Source: Spirochaeta isovalerica
GTDB lineage: Bacteria > Spirochaetota > Spirochaetia > DSM-2461
Reading direction: 5' to 3'
NCBI RefSeq assembly: GCF_014207565.1
Contig: NZ_JACHGJ010000010.1
Coordinates: 1 to 64,000 of the forward strand
DNA: 64,000 nucleotides
Positions 1 through 8,345 of the stretch are shown piece after piece; the first letter of the stretch is position 1, and each line of letters begins with the position of its first letter. The translations under genes were made by a program, and so were the position numbers. Under the pieces are notes generated by a model, which ran no database searches, was not told the origin of the DNA, and saw nothing but the letters and a program-made list of their open reading frames with translations.

Positions 1-2796
1 ATCATGATCGACTTTGTAATCCGTCCCGATGTATCCCGCGGCGGATGTGAATCCGTTGTAACCCGTGAGGATGAAAGAAAGCAGAGCGTTGTTCAGGTCG
101 GTCGTTGCCGTCAGAGCGTTGAAAGGCGCTTTGGTCAGAGCTCCTTCCGAACCGGCTCCCGTTGTCGAAGGCGATTTTCCCGTGAGGGAGCAGATGAAGT
201 CCATAAACAGCTCGGGCAGTTCCTGGAAGTGGATCGGTCCGTAAACCGCCAGAGGACGGATTCCCGCCTTGTGGTCCGCCGGGTTGTTCCGTCTTCCCGC
301 CAGAATGGCGTTGACCGGAACGGAAAGGGGCGATCCCGCAGGAATTTTCCTGAACAGGCGCATTCCCACTTCGCCGAGGTATTTGGATGTACCGTCCACA
401 TGATCCGGTCTGAGCTGGAGATATCTCTGGTTCTTCGTCGGTACTCCATCGACAATTCTCGGGTGGGAGGAGGAGATAAAGTACTCACCCTCTTTTCCTT
501 TCTGAGCGAATTTCTTAATGACTTTTCGCATCGGTTCGGTATAGGCGTAGTAACCGGCGGTCTTTTCATAAAGATCAACGGCGTTTTCCTTATTCAGGGG
601 CTCGAAGTTGCAGATGAAGTTCCCTCTGGAAGCGAGATCCGCTTCGGCCTGCTTGTCCAGACCGCGGTGAATGGCGTCATCGGGCCTCTGGAAGAAGCGG
701 TTTTCGCAGTTCTCCACGATCTTGATACTGGGGTAGGTGTTGGTTTCGGAAAGTCCCTGAACCTCCCGGGAAGGAACAACGATGGACGCCGATATATCGT
801 CTTCCATCTGAACCTTGACCGCCGGCATGAAATCGAGGCGCAGCTTGTTGGTTACCCAGCTGCCGTTCTTGTCCGTACCCACTTTCAGGTAACTGCCCAC
901 CAGCTCGCGGTTCTCGAACTTGAGGACATGGCCCGGTTCGGAGTTGATAATATCGACGGAGAACTTGTCCCGCCAGTTTTTGCCCCATTCAGGCTGATAG
1001 AACCGTTTGACGACGAAAACAAGAGCTTTTACCCTCAAGGGAATCGTAGCCAGCCACTGGTTGAACTCATCGGTGTTGTTCGACGAAGGAGAGAGGAGCT
1101 TGATAACCGAACCGAGAGACCGCTCTTCGCTGAGAAGGGGTCTGGTCGTATGCCCCGGTTTCAGGGTTTTTCTGTATTCGGGTTTGAATCTCTCGCCGTA
1201 ATTGTAATTGATGATCTCTTCGGCTTTATCCATATCGGTCTTGAAATCGCCGATAAAAACGGAGCCGTAGGTCATGGCGTCGCTGATGGATTTGGAAATC
1301 TCCGATTTACCGCCGCCGGAAACCGTACAGGGTTTGTGGCAGAAGGTTCCCTCGGCAACAGTTCCCACAAGTCTCCAGGCGGGAGATGCGGGATGTTTTT
1401 CCATCCGCACTTTGTAGCCCGAAGGATGAACGTAAATATTGTCGGGAAGAACTCTGAGCGATCTCTTTTTACCCTCGTGTGTCCAATGGGCTTTCTGGGT
1501 TTCCAGATCGATACGGGCATCCTCGGGAATGTAGATGATATTGCTGAAGTTCCGGTCGATCCCGTAGCCCTCTTTCTGCTCGACGAAATCCTCGCCCAGT
1601 ACGGCCTTGAAGTTGTCGAAGCTGTGGTCTTTCTCCAGGTGGAGAAAATGCATATTTGTATCGGGAAGGAACTGGGCTCCCAGGTTGAAACTGGGGAAAG
1701 CCAGGGCTCCGCCGGCATGTTCCTCCTCGGCCAGACCGAGAAGGTTGGCCGAATAGCCGATCTGGGTCTTCACTTCTTTTTTGGAATAGCCGAAATAGTT
1801 GTCGGCGATAAGAGTGACGATAACACCGCTCTCATCGCGTGCCGTCAGTTTGAAGGGAGAACCGTCGTTGTAAAGCTCCTCTTCCGACTCCCAGCACATC
1901 CCTTCCGCTTTCTGGCGGTCAGTCGCTTCACTGATATGGGGCAGGCCGACCTCTTTTTTCGTTGTTTCAATAAGATGGGGCGCCAGGATAACACAGCCCG
2001 TATGGCCGGTCCAGTGCTCCGGATCGAGAGCCGCATCGTGCTCCGGCAGATAGGGGTCCCCGGCATTTCCGAAGATGGATTCGACGAAATCGAGGTTGCT
2101 CACCAGATTCCCGGGAGCGAAAAACCGGATCTCCATGGTTTTTCTCGGTGTAAACCCTTCCACTTCGGGAACGACGACCGGCCTCAGAAGGAGAGAGAGA
2201 AAAACGCGGGCTTTTTCATCCTGCTCCGATGTAAAGGGGAGGACTTTAAGGTCTGCCGGCGCATCATTTATAGCTTTGCTCAATAAAGCGGCAAAAGTCT
2301 GCTTTGGAACGGATTTTTTATCGAAAGGAACGGGGAGCCCGCCTTCGGCCACATGAAAAGACCCCTTTGTCGTTCTCCTGTCGTTCTTCGGGTTATTCAA
2401 AACACCCTGTTTCACTCTGTAGGAGCTGATGATATCGGTGATAAATTCGTTTTTCTCCGGAGGGAGGCTCAGTTCCCGCGCCAGTCCGTAGCGGTCCAGG
2501 ACAAGTGAATCTGTCGGAAGTTCCGGTTTGGAATCAAGATTCAAATCATCGAGATACCTGTCCAGGAAATTCTGAATCCTCTGGTCTACGGGACAGAGAT
2601 AGGTAGAGAGAAGGCGATTCTTCTCTTTGTAGTTTTCAATCAGGTCCCGGGCAATTTCCAGTTCCGACGAATCCTGTGTATCCTGCACTGGAAGTCCGAG
2701 GGATGCCAGTTTAAGGTTGATGTACCTGATAATCCTCTCTCTCTCTACTGGGGCGTCACCGGAACCGATGATACCGAGAGTTCTTATTTTATCCAT
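1..2796 (-). CDS. Large PEPCK-like protein, candidate PPi-type phosphoenolpyruvate carboxykinase (3' end outside window)
   Basis: The frame is open for 932 codons from an ATG at 2796, with AAAGGAG about 11 bases upstream, and runs off the left edge. The size and a P-loop-like GGGKSEISK at about residue 494 fit my memory of the PPi-dependent PEPCK family (over 1,100 residues, unrelated to ATP/GTP PEPCKs), which interconverts PEP and oxaloacetate using PPi/Pi. Other landmarks are CPVDQRIQ near the N-terminus and a glycine-rich stretch (TTGAGSEGAL) near the visible end. It lies downstream of a small winged-helix regulator and has its own promoter. Other PPi enzymes in the window make the assignment plausible. 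The family name rests on remembered motifs; another PEPCK-fold protein is possible. Confidence 0.55.
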   Translation of the reverse strand, partial: MDKIRTLGIIGSGDAPVERERIIRYINLKLASLGLPVQDTQDSSELEIARDLIENYKEKNRLLSTYLCPVDQRIQNFLDRYLDDLNLDSKPELPTDSLVLDRYGLARELSLPPEKNEFITDIISSYRVKQGVLNNPKNDRRTTKGSFHVAEGGLPVPFDKKSVPKQTFAALLSKAINDAPADLKVLPFTSEQDEKARVFLSLLLRPVVVPEVEGFTPRKTMEIRFFAPGNLVSNLDFVESIFGNAGDPYLPEHDAALDPEHWTGHTGCVILAPHLIETTKKEVGLPHISEATDRQKAEGMCWESEEELYNDGSPFKLTARDESGVIVTLIADNYFGYSKKEVKTQIGYSANLLGLAEEEHAGGALAFPSFNLGAQFLPDTNMHFLHLEKDHSFDNFKAVLGEDFVEQKEGYGIDRNFSNIIYIPEDARIDLETQKAHWTHEGKKRSLRVLPDNIYVHPSGYKVRMEKHPASPAWRLVGTVAEGTFCHKPCTVSGGGKSEISKSISDAMTYGSVFIGDFKTDMDKAEEIINYNYGERFKPEYRKTLKPGHTTRPLLSEERSLGSVIKLLSPSSNNTDEFNQWLATIPLRVKALVFVVKRFYQPEWGKNWRDKFSVDIINSEPGHVLKFENRELVGSYLKVGTDKNGSWVTNKLRLDFMPAVKVQMEDDISASIVVPSREVQGLSETNTYPSIKIVENCENRFFQRPDDAIHRGLDKQAEADLASRGNFICNFEPLNKENAVDLYEKTAGYYAYTEPMRKVIKKFAQKGKEGEYFISSSHPRIVDGVPTKNQRYLQLRPDHVDGTSKYLGEVGMRLFRKIPAGSPLSVPVNAILAGRRNNPADHKAGIRPLAVYGPIHFQELPELFMDFICSLTGKSPSTTGAGSEGALTKAPFNALTATTDLNNALLSFILTGYNGFTSAAGYIGTDYKVDHD

Positions 2797-2828
2797 AAAT
2801 CAATCTACTCCTTTTAGAGTTTTTTTTA

Positions 2829-2857
2829 AGTCTACAGAACTGTAATTCCAGAGTCAA
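2829..2857 (-). promoter_or_regulatory. Sigma-70-type promoter with palindrome upstream of the PEPCK-like gene
   Basis: On the minus strand, TTGACT (2857-2852), a 17-base spacer and TAGACT (2834-2829) form a good promoter 33 bases upstream of the ATG. The palindrome TACAGTTCTGTA (2844-2833) overlaps the spacer and the first bases of the -10. The 9-mer CTGTAGACT here also occurs in the promoter of the upstream regulator gene. Confidence 0.6.
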
Positions 2858-2910
2858 GCTACATGAAAAAGAATACATGAAAAATAATTCGTGTTTTGAA
2901 ATAAAAAAAA

Positions 2911-3207
2911 TCAGCTGTAAATCAGATTGATCAGATCGTCGATTTTTCTGTGCGATTCAATTTTGTGCTTGAGCTGCAAGTCTCTGTTGATCTTGTAGAT
3001 ATTGTTGCGCCCTCTCTTCTCTATGCTGATATAGCCGCATTCGGTCAGTTCCGAAATAATCCGCTGTACCGCTCTTTCCGTAATGCCGACTTCCAGAGCG
3101 ATATCCCGGATTCTCATAGCCGAATCGGCGGCCAGACAGAGGAGAACATGGGCATGATTGGTCAGAAATGTCCAGTTGCCGCAGCTGTTCTCTTTTTTTT
3201 CCGCCAT
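2911..3207 (-). CDS. Small winged-helix transcriptional regulator
   Basis: This 98-residue protein has a winged helix-turn-helix pattern. A helix with LLCLAADSAMRIRDIALEVGI leads into a recognition helix with ERAVQRIISELTECGYI and then a basic wing (KRGRNNIYKI), as in MarR/ArsR-like or Rrf2-like DNA-binding domains. No effector domain is visible, only a short charged C-terminal helix. The start is supported by AGGAAGG just upstream. It sits between cysE and the PEPCK-like gene on the same strand, each with its own promoter. A motif shared by its own promoter and the PEPCK promoter suggests autoregulation and control of that gene; this is inference. Confidence 0.7.
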   Translation of the reverse strand: MAEKKENSCGNWTFLTNHAHVLLCLAADSAMRIRDIALEVGITERAVQRIISELTECGYISIEKRGRNNIYKINRDLQLKHKIESHRKIDDLINLIYS

Positions 3208-3238
3208 GAATCCTTCCTGTTGTTTTATTTGCTCATTT

Positions 3239-3269
3239 TATATACTACAGTCTACAGGGGATCTGTCAA
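3239..3269 (-). promoter_or_regulatory. Promoter of the winged-helix regulator with CTGTAG direct repeat
   Basis: On the minus strand, TTGACA (3269-3264) and TATATA (3244-3239) are separated by a long 19-base spacer. The spacer holds CTGTAGACTGTAG, two CTGTAG copies one base apart. The -35 overlaps the last codons of cysE. Confidence 0.5.
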
Positions 3270-4159
3270 GCCAAGCCGTTTTTTATAATGTATTCCGGCG
3301 GCTTGAGGTAAATCCGGCTGTTAGCCGGTACGGAGCTGGTTATCCACACATTACCGCCGATTGTCGTATTTTCCCCTATCACCGTTTCGCCGCCGAGAAT
3401 GGTGGCTCCCGAATAGATTGTCACATTGTCATCGATCGTGGGATGGCGCTTCACTTCCGCTTCCTCTTTAACAACTTTGAGAGCACCGATGGTCACACCC
3501 TGATAGACGCTGACATTGTTTCCGATAATGGTTGTCTCTCCGATAACGATACCCGTGCCGTGGTCCATGAAAAAGCGTTCGCCGATGGTCGCTCCGGGAT
3601 GGATATCGATCCCTGTGTGGCGGTGTATGTATTCGTTCATCATACGGGGGATAAGGGGAACTTCTTTCAGATACAGCTCATGGGCGAACCGGTGGACCAC
3701 AATGGCTTCCAGTCCCGGATAGGAGAGAATGACTTCTTCGCTGGACCTGGCCGCCGGGTCTCCCGCCAGAGCGGCTTCCACATCGAGGAGGATTTTTTCA
3801 CGGAGTTCGGGAATCTTGTTGAGTATGGCGAGAGTTATCTGTTCAGCGCTTTCGGCACATACGGTGCAATGCTCCGTTTTATGTTTCATTCTGCAGCCGA
3901 ACTTCAGGCTCTTGCGGATTTCCAGGGTCAGATCTTTGGCCAGCTGCTGGATTTTCGCTCCGATGGTGTAGGAAATCAGTTCGCTGTCCAGATTTTCCTC
4001 CGATTCGAAACCGGGAAAAATTATAGACTCGTAATTCCGGATTATCTCGCGGATGCTCTTTCTCGACGGTAGGTTGGGGCCTTCCAGATGGTTGAGAACC
4101 CCTTTCTCCTTATAGGTCTGTATAATCATTTCCGTGATACGGTCCATAGAATCATTCAT
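3266..4159 (-). CDS. cysE: Serine O-acetyltransferase
   Basis: The 297-residue protein has a helical N-terminal half and a C-terminal left-handed beta-helix made of hexapeptide repeats, from about residue 180. It keeps the motifs expected of serine acetyltransferases: HRHTGIDIHPGA, the catalytic-site stretch MDHGTGIVIGET, and HPTIDDNVTIYSGATILGG. It makes O-acetylserine from serine and acetyl-CoA, the first step of cysteine synthesis, in the cytoplasm. No O-acetylserine sulfhydrylase gene is visible. The regulator follows on the same strand. Two close starts exist (residues 1 and 5); neither has a strong Shine-Dalgarno sequence. Confidence 0.88.
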   Translation of the reverse strand: MNDSMDRITEMIIQTYKEKGVLNHLEGPNLPSRKSIREIIRNYESIIFPGFESEENLDSELISYTIGAKIQQLAKDLTLEIRKSLKFGCRMKHKTEHCTVCAESAEQITLAILNKIPELREKILLDVEAALAGDPAARSSEEVILSYPGLEAIVVHRFAHELYLKEVPLIPRMMNEYIHRHTGIDIHPGATIGERFFMDHGTGIVIGETTIIGNNVSVYQGVTIGALKVVKEEAEVKRHPTIDDNVTIYSGATILGGETVIGENTTIGGNVWITSSVPANSRIYLKPPEYIIKNGLA

Positions 4160-4252
4160 TTCTTTAATATAGAGAAAGTCCCGCTTAAAGACAACATAAA
4201 CCTCGGGACGGGACTATCGAATAAAAAGCGAAACTGGTATATTATCGCGGTT

Positions 4253-5320
4253 ATGGCAGATTCCGAGTGGTCAGATATATTAAAAAAATCATGGCGGAGA
4301 TTGAGCGATCTTAAGGGTTTCACTCTCACAGAAGAGGAAAAGGCTTTCTTCTCTCACCAGGGGAAGGAGGACAACCTTCAGTTTCTCGTCAATCCCTATT
4401 ACGCCTCTCTTGCAGAGGATGTTCCCGATGATCCCATCCGCCGGCAGTTCCTTCCCCTCCTTAGTGAATACACCATACTGGAGCGGGAGCTGACCGACCC
4501 TCTCGGCGAAAAGTCCTACAGCCCCGTTCCCCGATTGATTCACCGGTATCGCGACAGAGTTCTGCTGCTGGTCACCGATAGCTGCGCCATGTACTGCCGC
4601 CACTGCTTCCGCCGGTCTTTCGCCGGCCATGAAGGGCGCATAGTCTCATCCGGAGAAATGGAGCGAATTGCCGCCTACCTAGCGGATCACCGGGAGGTTA
4701 ATGAGATTCTTCTCTCCGGGGGCGATCCGCTTACATGCACCGACGGCAGACTGGAATCCATTCTCAAGGCCATCAGAGAGGTCCGGCCCGATATGGCTAT
4801 TCGTCTGGCGACGCGGATCCCCGTTGTTCTCCCCCAGAGGATAACCCCCGAACTGGTGGACATCCTGCGCAGGAATGGTCCGCTATGGGTTGTCACCCAG
4901 TTTAATCACAGTCGGGAAATAACTGCACAATCGGAAAGGGCTGCGGCCCGGCTTGTCGACGGGGGAATACCGGTCCTCAATCAGTCCGTTCTGCTCCGGG
5001 GGGTCAATGATTCGGTTTCGGCCCTCGAAGATCTTTTTCAGTCTCTGGTGCGTTTGAGAATCAAACCCTATTATCTCTTTCAGGGAGATCTGGCCGCGGG
5101 AACCTCTCATCTCAGAGTTCCTCTGAAAAGAGGACGGGAGCTGATGAAAGAGCTGAGAACACGAATCTCCGGACTGGCTCTTCCCGTATATGCTGTCGAT
5201 ATGCCCGGCGGCGGCGGAAAAATCCCCCTGACCGAGGATTATTCCGTCGGGGAAGATGAAGAAAATTACTATTTCAGGAATATAGAGGGACAGGAATACG
5301 CCTATCCCAGGGAGAACTAA
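4253..5320 (+). CDS. Lysine 2,3-aminomutase / EpmB-family radical SAM enzyme
   Basis: The radical SAM cluster motif C-x3-C-x2-C is at residues 111, 115 and 118 (CAMYCRHC). LSGGDPL follows, and the PLP-lysine motif PGGGGK ends at residue 323. The family moves the alpha-amino group of lysine to the beta position. At 355 residues it is close to EpmB, which modifies the lysine attached to elongation factor P, and lacks the C-terminal extension of catabolic aminomutases. No efp gene is nearby, so free-lysine mutase activity cannot be excluded. An upstream ATG in frame at 4088 lies inside the divergent cysE gene; the ATG at 4253 fits family length, although it has no clear Shine-Dalgarno. It overlaps the next gene by one base. 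Confidence 0.8.
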   Translation: MADSEWSDILKKSWRRLSDLKGFTLTEEEKAFFSHQGKEDNLQFLVNPYYASLAEDVPDDPIRRQFLPLLSEYTILERELTDPLGEKSYSPVPRLIHRYRDRVLLLVTDSCAMYCRHCFRRSFAGHEGRIVSSGEMERIAAYLADHREVNEILLSGGDPLTCTDGRLESILKAIREVRPDMAIRLATRIPVVLPQRITPELVDILRRNGPLWVVTQFNHSREITAQSERAAARLVDGGIPVLNQSVLLRGVNDSVSALEDLFQSLVRLRIKPYYLFQGDLAAGTSHLRVPLKRGRELMKELRTRISGLALPVYAVDMPGGGGKIPLTEDYSVGEDEENYYFRNIEGQEYAYPREN

Positions 5321-5883
5321 TGGATAAAGACCATCTTTTATGGGAGACCGACAGCCAGAAAACCGAAATGGACTGCCGGATCTTCAAAGTGAAAAGCATA
5401 TGGAGGACGGCGGCTGAAAACCGCAAGGGGAAATTCACCCTGATAGATTCGCCCGACTGGGTCACCATTCTCCCCATCGTGAAAAACAGCCGGGGAAAAG
5501 ACTGCTTTCTCATTGTTCAGCAGTTTCGCCACGGATGCGCCTCCCTGACCAAAGAATTCCCCGCAGGCCTTATCGACTCAGGAGAATCCCCTCTGGATGC
5601 GGCCAGGCGGGAACTGGAAGAAGAAACGGGCTACCGCGCCGGCAAAATGACGCAGATCGGCACCATCAATCCCAATCCGGCTTTTATGAATAATCATTCC
5701 CACACCTTTCTGGCTGAAGAGCTTGTTCCCCTGGGACAGCGAAATCTCGATGAGCATGAAATGATCGATATGGAACTGGTTCCTGTCGAGGAGCTGGCGG
5801 CTGAGATCGGGACAGGTCCTTACAACAGCGCTATTACACTGCAGGCCTGGTTCTGGTACCTGAGGCATAGAGGAAAAGCCTGA
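5320..5883 (+). CDS. Nudix hydrolase, ADP-ribose pyrophosphatase-like
   Basis: This 187-residue protein has a complete Nudix box at about residues 82-104: GLIDSGE, seven residues, then RELEEETGY. The layout resembles the ADP-ribose pyrophosphatase (NudF/YffH-like) branch, which splits nucleoside-diphosphate sugars into a monophosphate nucleotide and a phosphosugar. Substrate cannot be read from sequence. Its ATG overlaps the stop of the radical SAM gene (TAATG), so the two are probably translationally coupled. Confidence 0.82.
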   Translation: MDKDHLLWETDSQKTEMDCRIFKVKSIWRTAAENRKGKFTLIDSPDWVTILPIVKNSRGKDCFLIVQQFRHGCASLTKEFPAGLIDSGESPLDAARRELEEETGYRAGKMTQIGTINPNPAFMNNHSHTFLAEELVPLGQRNLDEHEMIDMELVPVEELAAEIGTGPYNSAITLQAWFWYLRHRGKA

Positions 5884-5899
5884 TTATCCTCAGGATAAT
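5883..5899. promoter_or_regulatory. Perfect palindrome ahead of the phosphorelay operon
   Basis: ATTATCCTCAGGATAAT is an exact 8-base inverted repeat around one base, overlapping the stop codon of the Nudix gene. The one-base centre makes it a poor terminator and a good candidate operator. It lies about 45 bases upstream of the predicted -10 of the sensor kinase gene. Confidence 0.4.
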
Positions 5900-5928
5900 G
5901 ACACTGCCGGGGAAAATTTATACATTTT

Positions 5929-5956
5929 TTTAAAGAGCTCTCTTCTGTACTATAAT
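5929..5956 (+). promoter_or_regulatory. Candidate leaderless promoter of the sensor kinase
   Basis: A perfect TATAAT (5951-5956) sits six bases before the ATG at 5963, with a weak -35 TTTAAA 16 bases upstream. Transcription would start at or next to the ATG. No Shine-Dalgarno sequence is present before the ATG. Confidence 0.4.
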
Positions 5957-5962
5957 GATAGC

Positions 5963-7900
5963 ATGATGAAAGCCGTTCCTTCAGCGATTATCCTTTTTCT
6001 TCTTTTTCTCGCTTTGCCTCTTCCCCTTTTGGCAGACCCCTACAGCGATATCGATAAAACTGTCAAAGTCGGAATATTTCCCTTTGAACCGATGAATTTT
6101 ATCGATGAGGACGGCCGGGCGGCCGGTCTCTATCCCGATCTGCTCCGGGAAATGTCGAGAGAGGAACCCTGGGGGTTTGTTTTTGTTCCGGGAAGCTGGG
6201 CTGAGGGGCTGGAGAGACTCCAGACTGAGGAAATCGATCTTATGATCTCCGTCGCCTATTCGGAAGAGCGTGATGAAATCTTGGATTTTAACACAGTTTC
6301 CGTTATCGAATTGTGGAGCCAGGTGTTCACCCGGCCGGAAGAGCAGTCAATCAATATAAACGATCTTGCCGGTCAACGGGTCGCTATAATGGCCAAAGAC
6401 ATTAACGGCCAGCACTATATAGATACGGCGGCCGAACTGGGAATTGAGAGCATCATCGTGGAATATCCCACACACAGTGATGTTTTTGAAGCCGTTCGAA
6501 AAGGCGAGGTTCTGGCCGGTGTGGCCCCCCAGCATTTCGGTCTCCGTCATGCGGAGCAGTATGATCTCATTCCCAGCAGCATACTCTTTTCCCCTTTTTC
6601 CATTTATTTCGCAGCGAAAGAAGGGAAGATGGCGGATGTCCTCCGCCATATTGACTATCATCTGATCGAGTGGAAAGAGCAGAAGGACTCTTTCTACTAC
6701 AGAACTCTCAATTTCTGGATGACCGGTAAGGAATTGCGGCTGGTCGTCATTCCCCCCTGGCTTATTGCCGCCCTGGCGGTTCTCTTCATAATGGCAGTCC
6801 TTTTCTTCCTCTTTGTCATTGTGCTCCGTCATCAGGTGAACCTGAGAACCGGGGAACTGATCATACAGAAGCGGCAGTATGAATCCCTTGTAAAATACGC
6901 CAGCACCATTATTCTCCGGCTCAACAGCAGCGGAGAGGTCATAACAGTCAATCGGTACGGGGAGGAGTTCTTTTCTCTGAAGCAGGGGCAGCTCAAAGGG
7001 CGGAATCCCGTGGGGACGATTTTTTCTGAAGAATGCGGACTCTCCGAAAGGCTGAAGAAAAACAGCGACAACTTTGTCGACAGGCTTATCCTTCAGGAAG
7101 GCCGCGATTCCTTTATCCAATGGAACCTGAAATATATAAGAGATGACAGCCTGAATCTGAAAGAGACACTCTGTATCGGCACGGATATAACGGAGCGGCT
7201 GGATATTGAAAAAAATCTCAAAGAGACCAATGAACAGCTGGAAGAGATGGTTTATATTGCCTCCCATGATCTTCAGGTTCCCCTGGTATCCATGAACGGA
7301 TACGCCGGCGAGCTACTGGAAAATTACGGCGACAGGTTCGACGAAGAAGGGTTATTCTGCCTGGAGAGGCTGCAGGTAAACTCCATGAGGATGCAGAAGC
7401 TTGTCCATAGCCTGCTCGACCTTTCGCGGCTCAATACGGAAAAGAAAAACATTTCGCGGTTTTCCCTCAATGAACTTATCGGGAAAATTGAAAATGATAT
7501 GGCCATACTGCTGGAGCAGGAGAAGGTTAAGATCCATTGCGGTTCTCTTCCCGTTATTTCGGCGGACCGTGCCAGGATCGAAGGGGTTTTCCGGAATCTC
7601 ATCCTGAACGCTGTTATGTATGAGGGGAAGAATGTGGATATAAGCGCTTTGGAAAACAGAGTGCTGATAAAAGATGACGGACTGGGCATCCCCTCATCTC
7701 AGCTGGAGAAGATTTTCAAGCCCGGCGAAAGGTTGAAAATGAATAATTCAGAAGGTGTGGGAATGGGACTGACTTTCAGTAAAAAAGTGATTGCGCAGCA
7801 CGGAGGAACTATCAGTGCAGACTCAGCGGGAGAGGGCAGGGGAAGTACCTTTACCATTGAGTTCCCCGCCGCGGTTTTATCGGGGGACGATCATGATTGA
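5963..7900 (+). CDS. Sensor histidine kinase with periplasmic solute-binding domain
   Basis: The 645-residue protein begins with a signal/anchor helix (about 5-24). A family 3 solute-binding domain follows (about 33-255; TVKVGIFPFEPMNFIDEDGRAAGLYPDLL). Then come a membrane helix (about 262-290), a PAS domain, a HisKA dimerisation helix with phospho-acceptor IASHDLQVP, and an HATPase domain (DDGLGIP, GVGMGLTFSKKV). It probably senses an amino-acid-like or other small ligand in the periplasm. The weak H-D-L-Q box is typical of phytochrome-like kinases whose partner is a small Rcp1-type receiver, which is the next gene, overlapping by 8 bases. The start is supported by the signal peptide. Confidence 0.85.
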   Translation: MMKAVPSAIILFLLFLALPLPLLADPYSDIDKTVKVGIFPFEPMNFIDEDGRAAGLYPDLLREMSREEPWGFVFVPGSWAEGLERLQTEEIDLMISVAYSEERDEILDFNTVSVIELWSQVFTRPEEQSININDLAGQRVAIMAKDINGQHYIDTAAELGIESIIVEYPTHSDVFEAVRKGEVLAGVAPQHFGLRHAEQYDLIPSSILFSPFSIYFAAKEGKMADVLRHIDYHLIEWKEQKDSFYYRTLNFWMTGKELRLVVIPPWLIAALAVLFIMAVLFFLFVIVLRHQVNLRTGELIIQKRQYESLVKYASTIILRLNSSGEVITVNRYGEEFFSLKQGQLKGRNPVGTIFSEECGLSERLKKNSDNFVDRLILQEGRDSFIQWNLKYIRDDSLNLKETLCIGTDITERLDIEKNLKETNEQLEEMVYIASHDLQVPLVSMNGYAGELLENYGDRFDEEGLFCLERLQVNSMRMQKLVHSLLDLSRLNTEKKNISRFSLNELIGKIENDMAILLEQEKVKIHCGSLPVISADRARIEGVFRNLILNAVMYEGKNVDISALENRVLIKDDGLGIPSSQLEKIFKPGERLKMNNSEGVGMGLTFSKKVIAQHGGTISADSAGEGRGSTFTIEFPAAVLSGDDHD

Positions 7901-8345
7901 TGTTGACAGAGCTCCTGTCCTTCTCGTCGAAGATGAAGAGGATCATGCCCGTTTTATCGTCCGGACCATTACCGCATTGAAGGGGAACACACATCCAGTC
8001 ATCCATCTGAAAAACGGTAAGGAAGCCCTGGATTTTTTCATTAAGAACAGCCGATATCAAGAGGGGATGGATAGGTTGCCTCTGTTTATCCTTCTCGACA
8101 TAAATATGCCAATGATCGACGGTTTTGAAGTTCTGGAAGAAATTAAAAAGAATGAGACCCTCAGGATGGTCCCTGTAATAATGTTGACCACGACTTCCCG
8201 CGCTGAGGATATAAAGAGAGCCCTGAACCTGGGAGCTAATGATTTTATCGTAAAACCGGTCAGTTTCAGCGATTTTACAGACAAGATCAGACAGCTTGCC
8301 CTTTACTGGGGTTTCGTTAGCGATATAAAGGAGATTTTCTGCTGA
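7893..8345 (+). CDS. Single-domain response regulator, Rcp1-like
   Basis: The 150-residue protein is a lone receiver domain: acidic pocket VEDEED near residue 13, phospho-acceptor aspartate in LLDINMPMIDG, TTTS and the lysine in IVKPV. It has no output domain. The extended length and the conserved spacing resemble Rcp1-type receivers encoded next to phytochrome-like kinases. The ATG at 7893, after CGGGGGAC and overlapping the kinase stop by 8 bases, is preferred over a longer frame from 7791 that lies inside the kinase. It probably shuttles phosphate between the kinase and the hybrid kinase downstream. Confidence 0.86.
   Translation: MIDVDRAPVLLVEDEEDHARFIVRTITALKGNTHPVIHLKNGKEALDFFIKNSRYQEGMDRLPLFILLDINMPMIDGFEVLEEIKKNETLRMVPVIMLTTTSRAEDIKRALNLGANDFIVKPVSFSDFTDKIRQLALYWGFVSDIKEIFC

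Noticed and set aside
4-2286. A 760-codon plus-strand open frame
   Set aside because: Its composition is unnatural (Arg/Gly/Phe-rich, no family motifs) and it lies antisense to a better frame with promoter, ribosome site and conserved-looking motifs.
3158-4072. Plus-strand frame of 304 codons
   Set aside because: Antisense shadow of cysE, without a ribosome binding site or family motifs.
6347-7267. Minus-strand frame of 306 codons inside the sensor kinase
   Set aside because: Shadow of a well-supported gene; no motifs or start signal.
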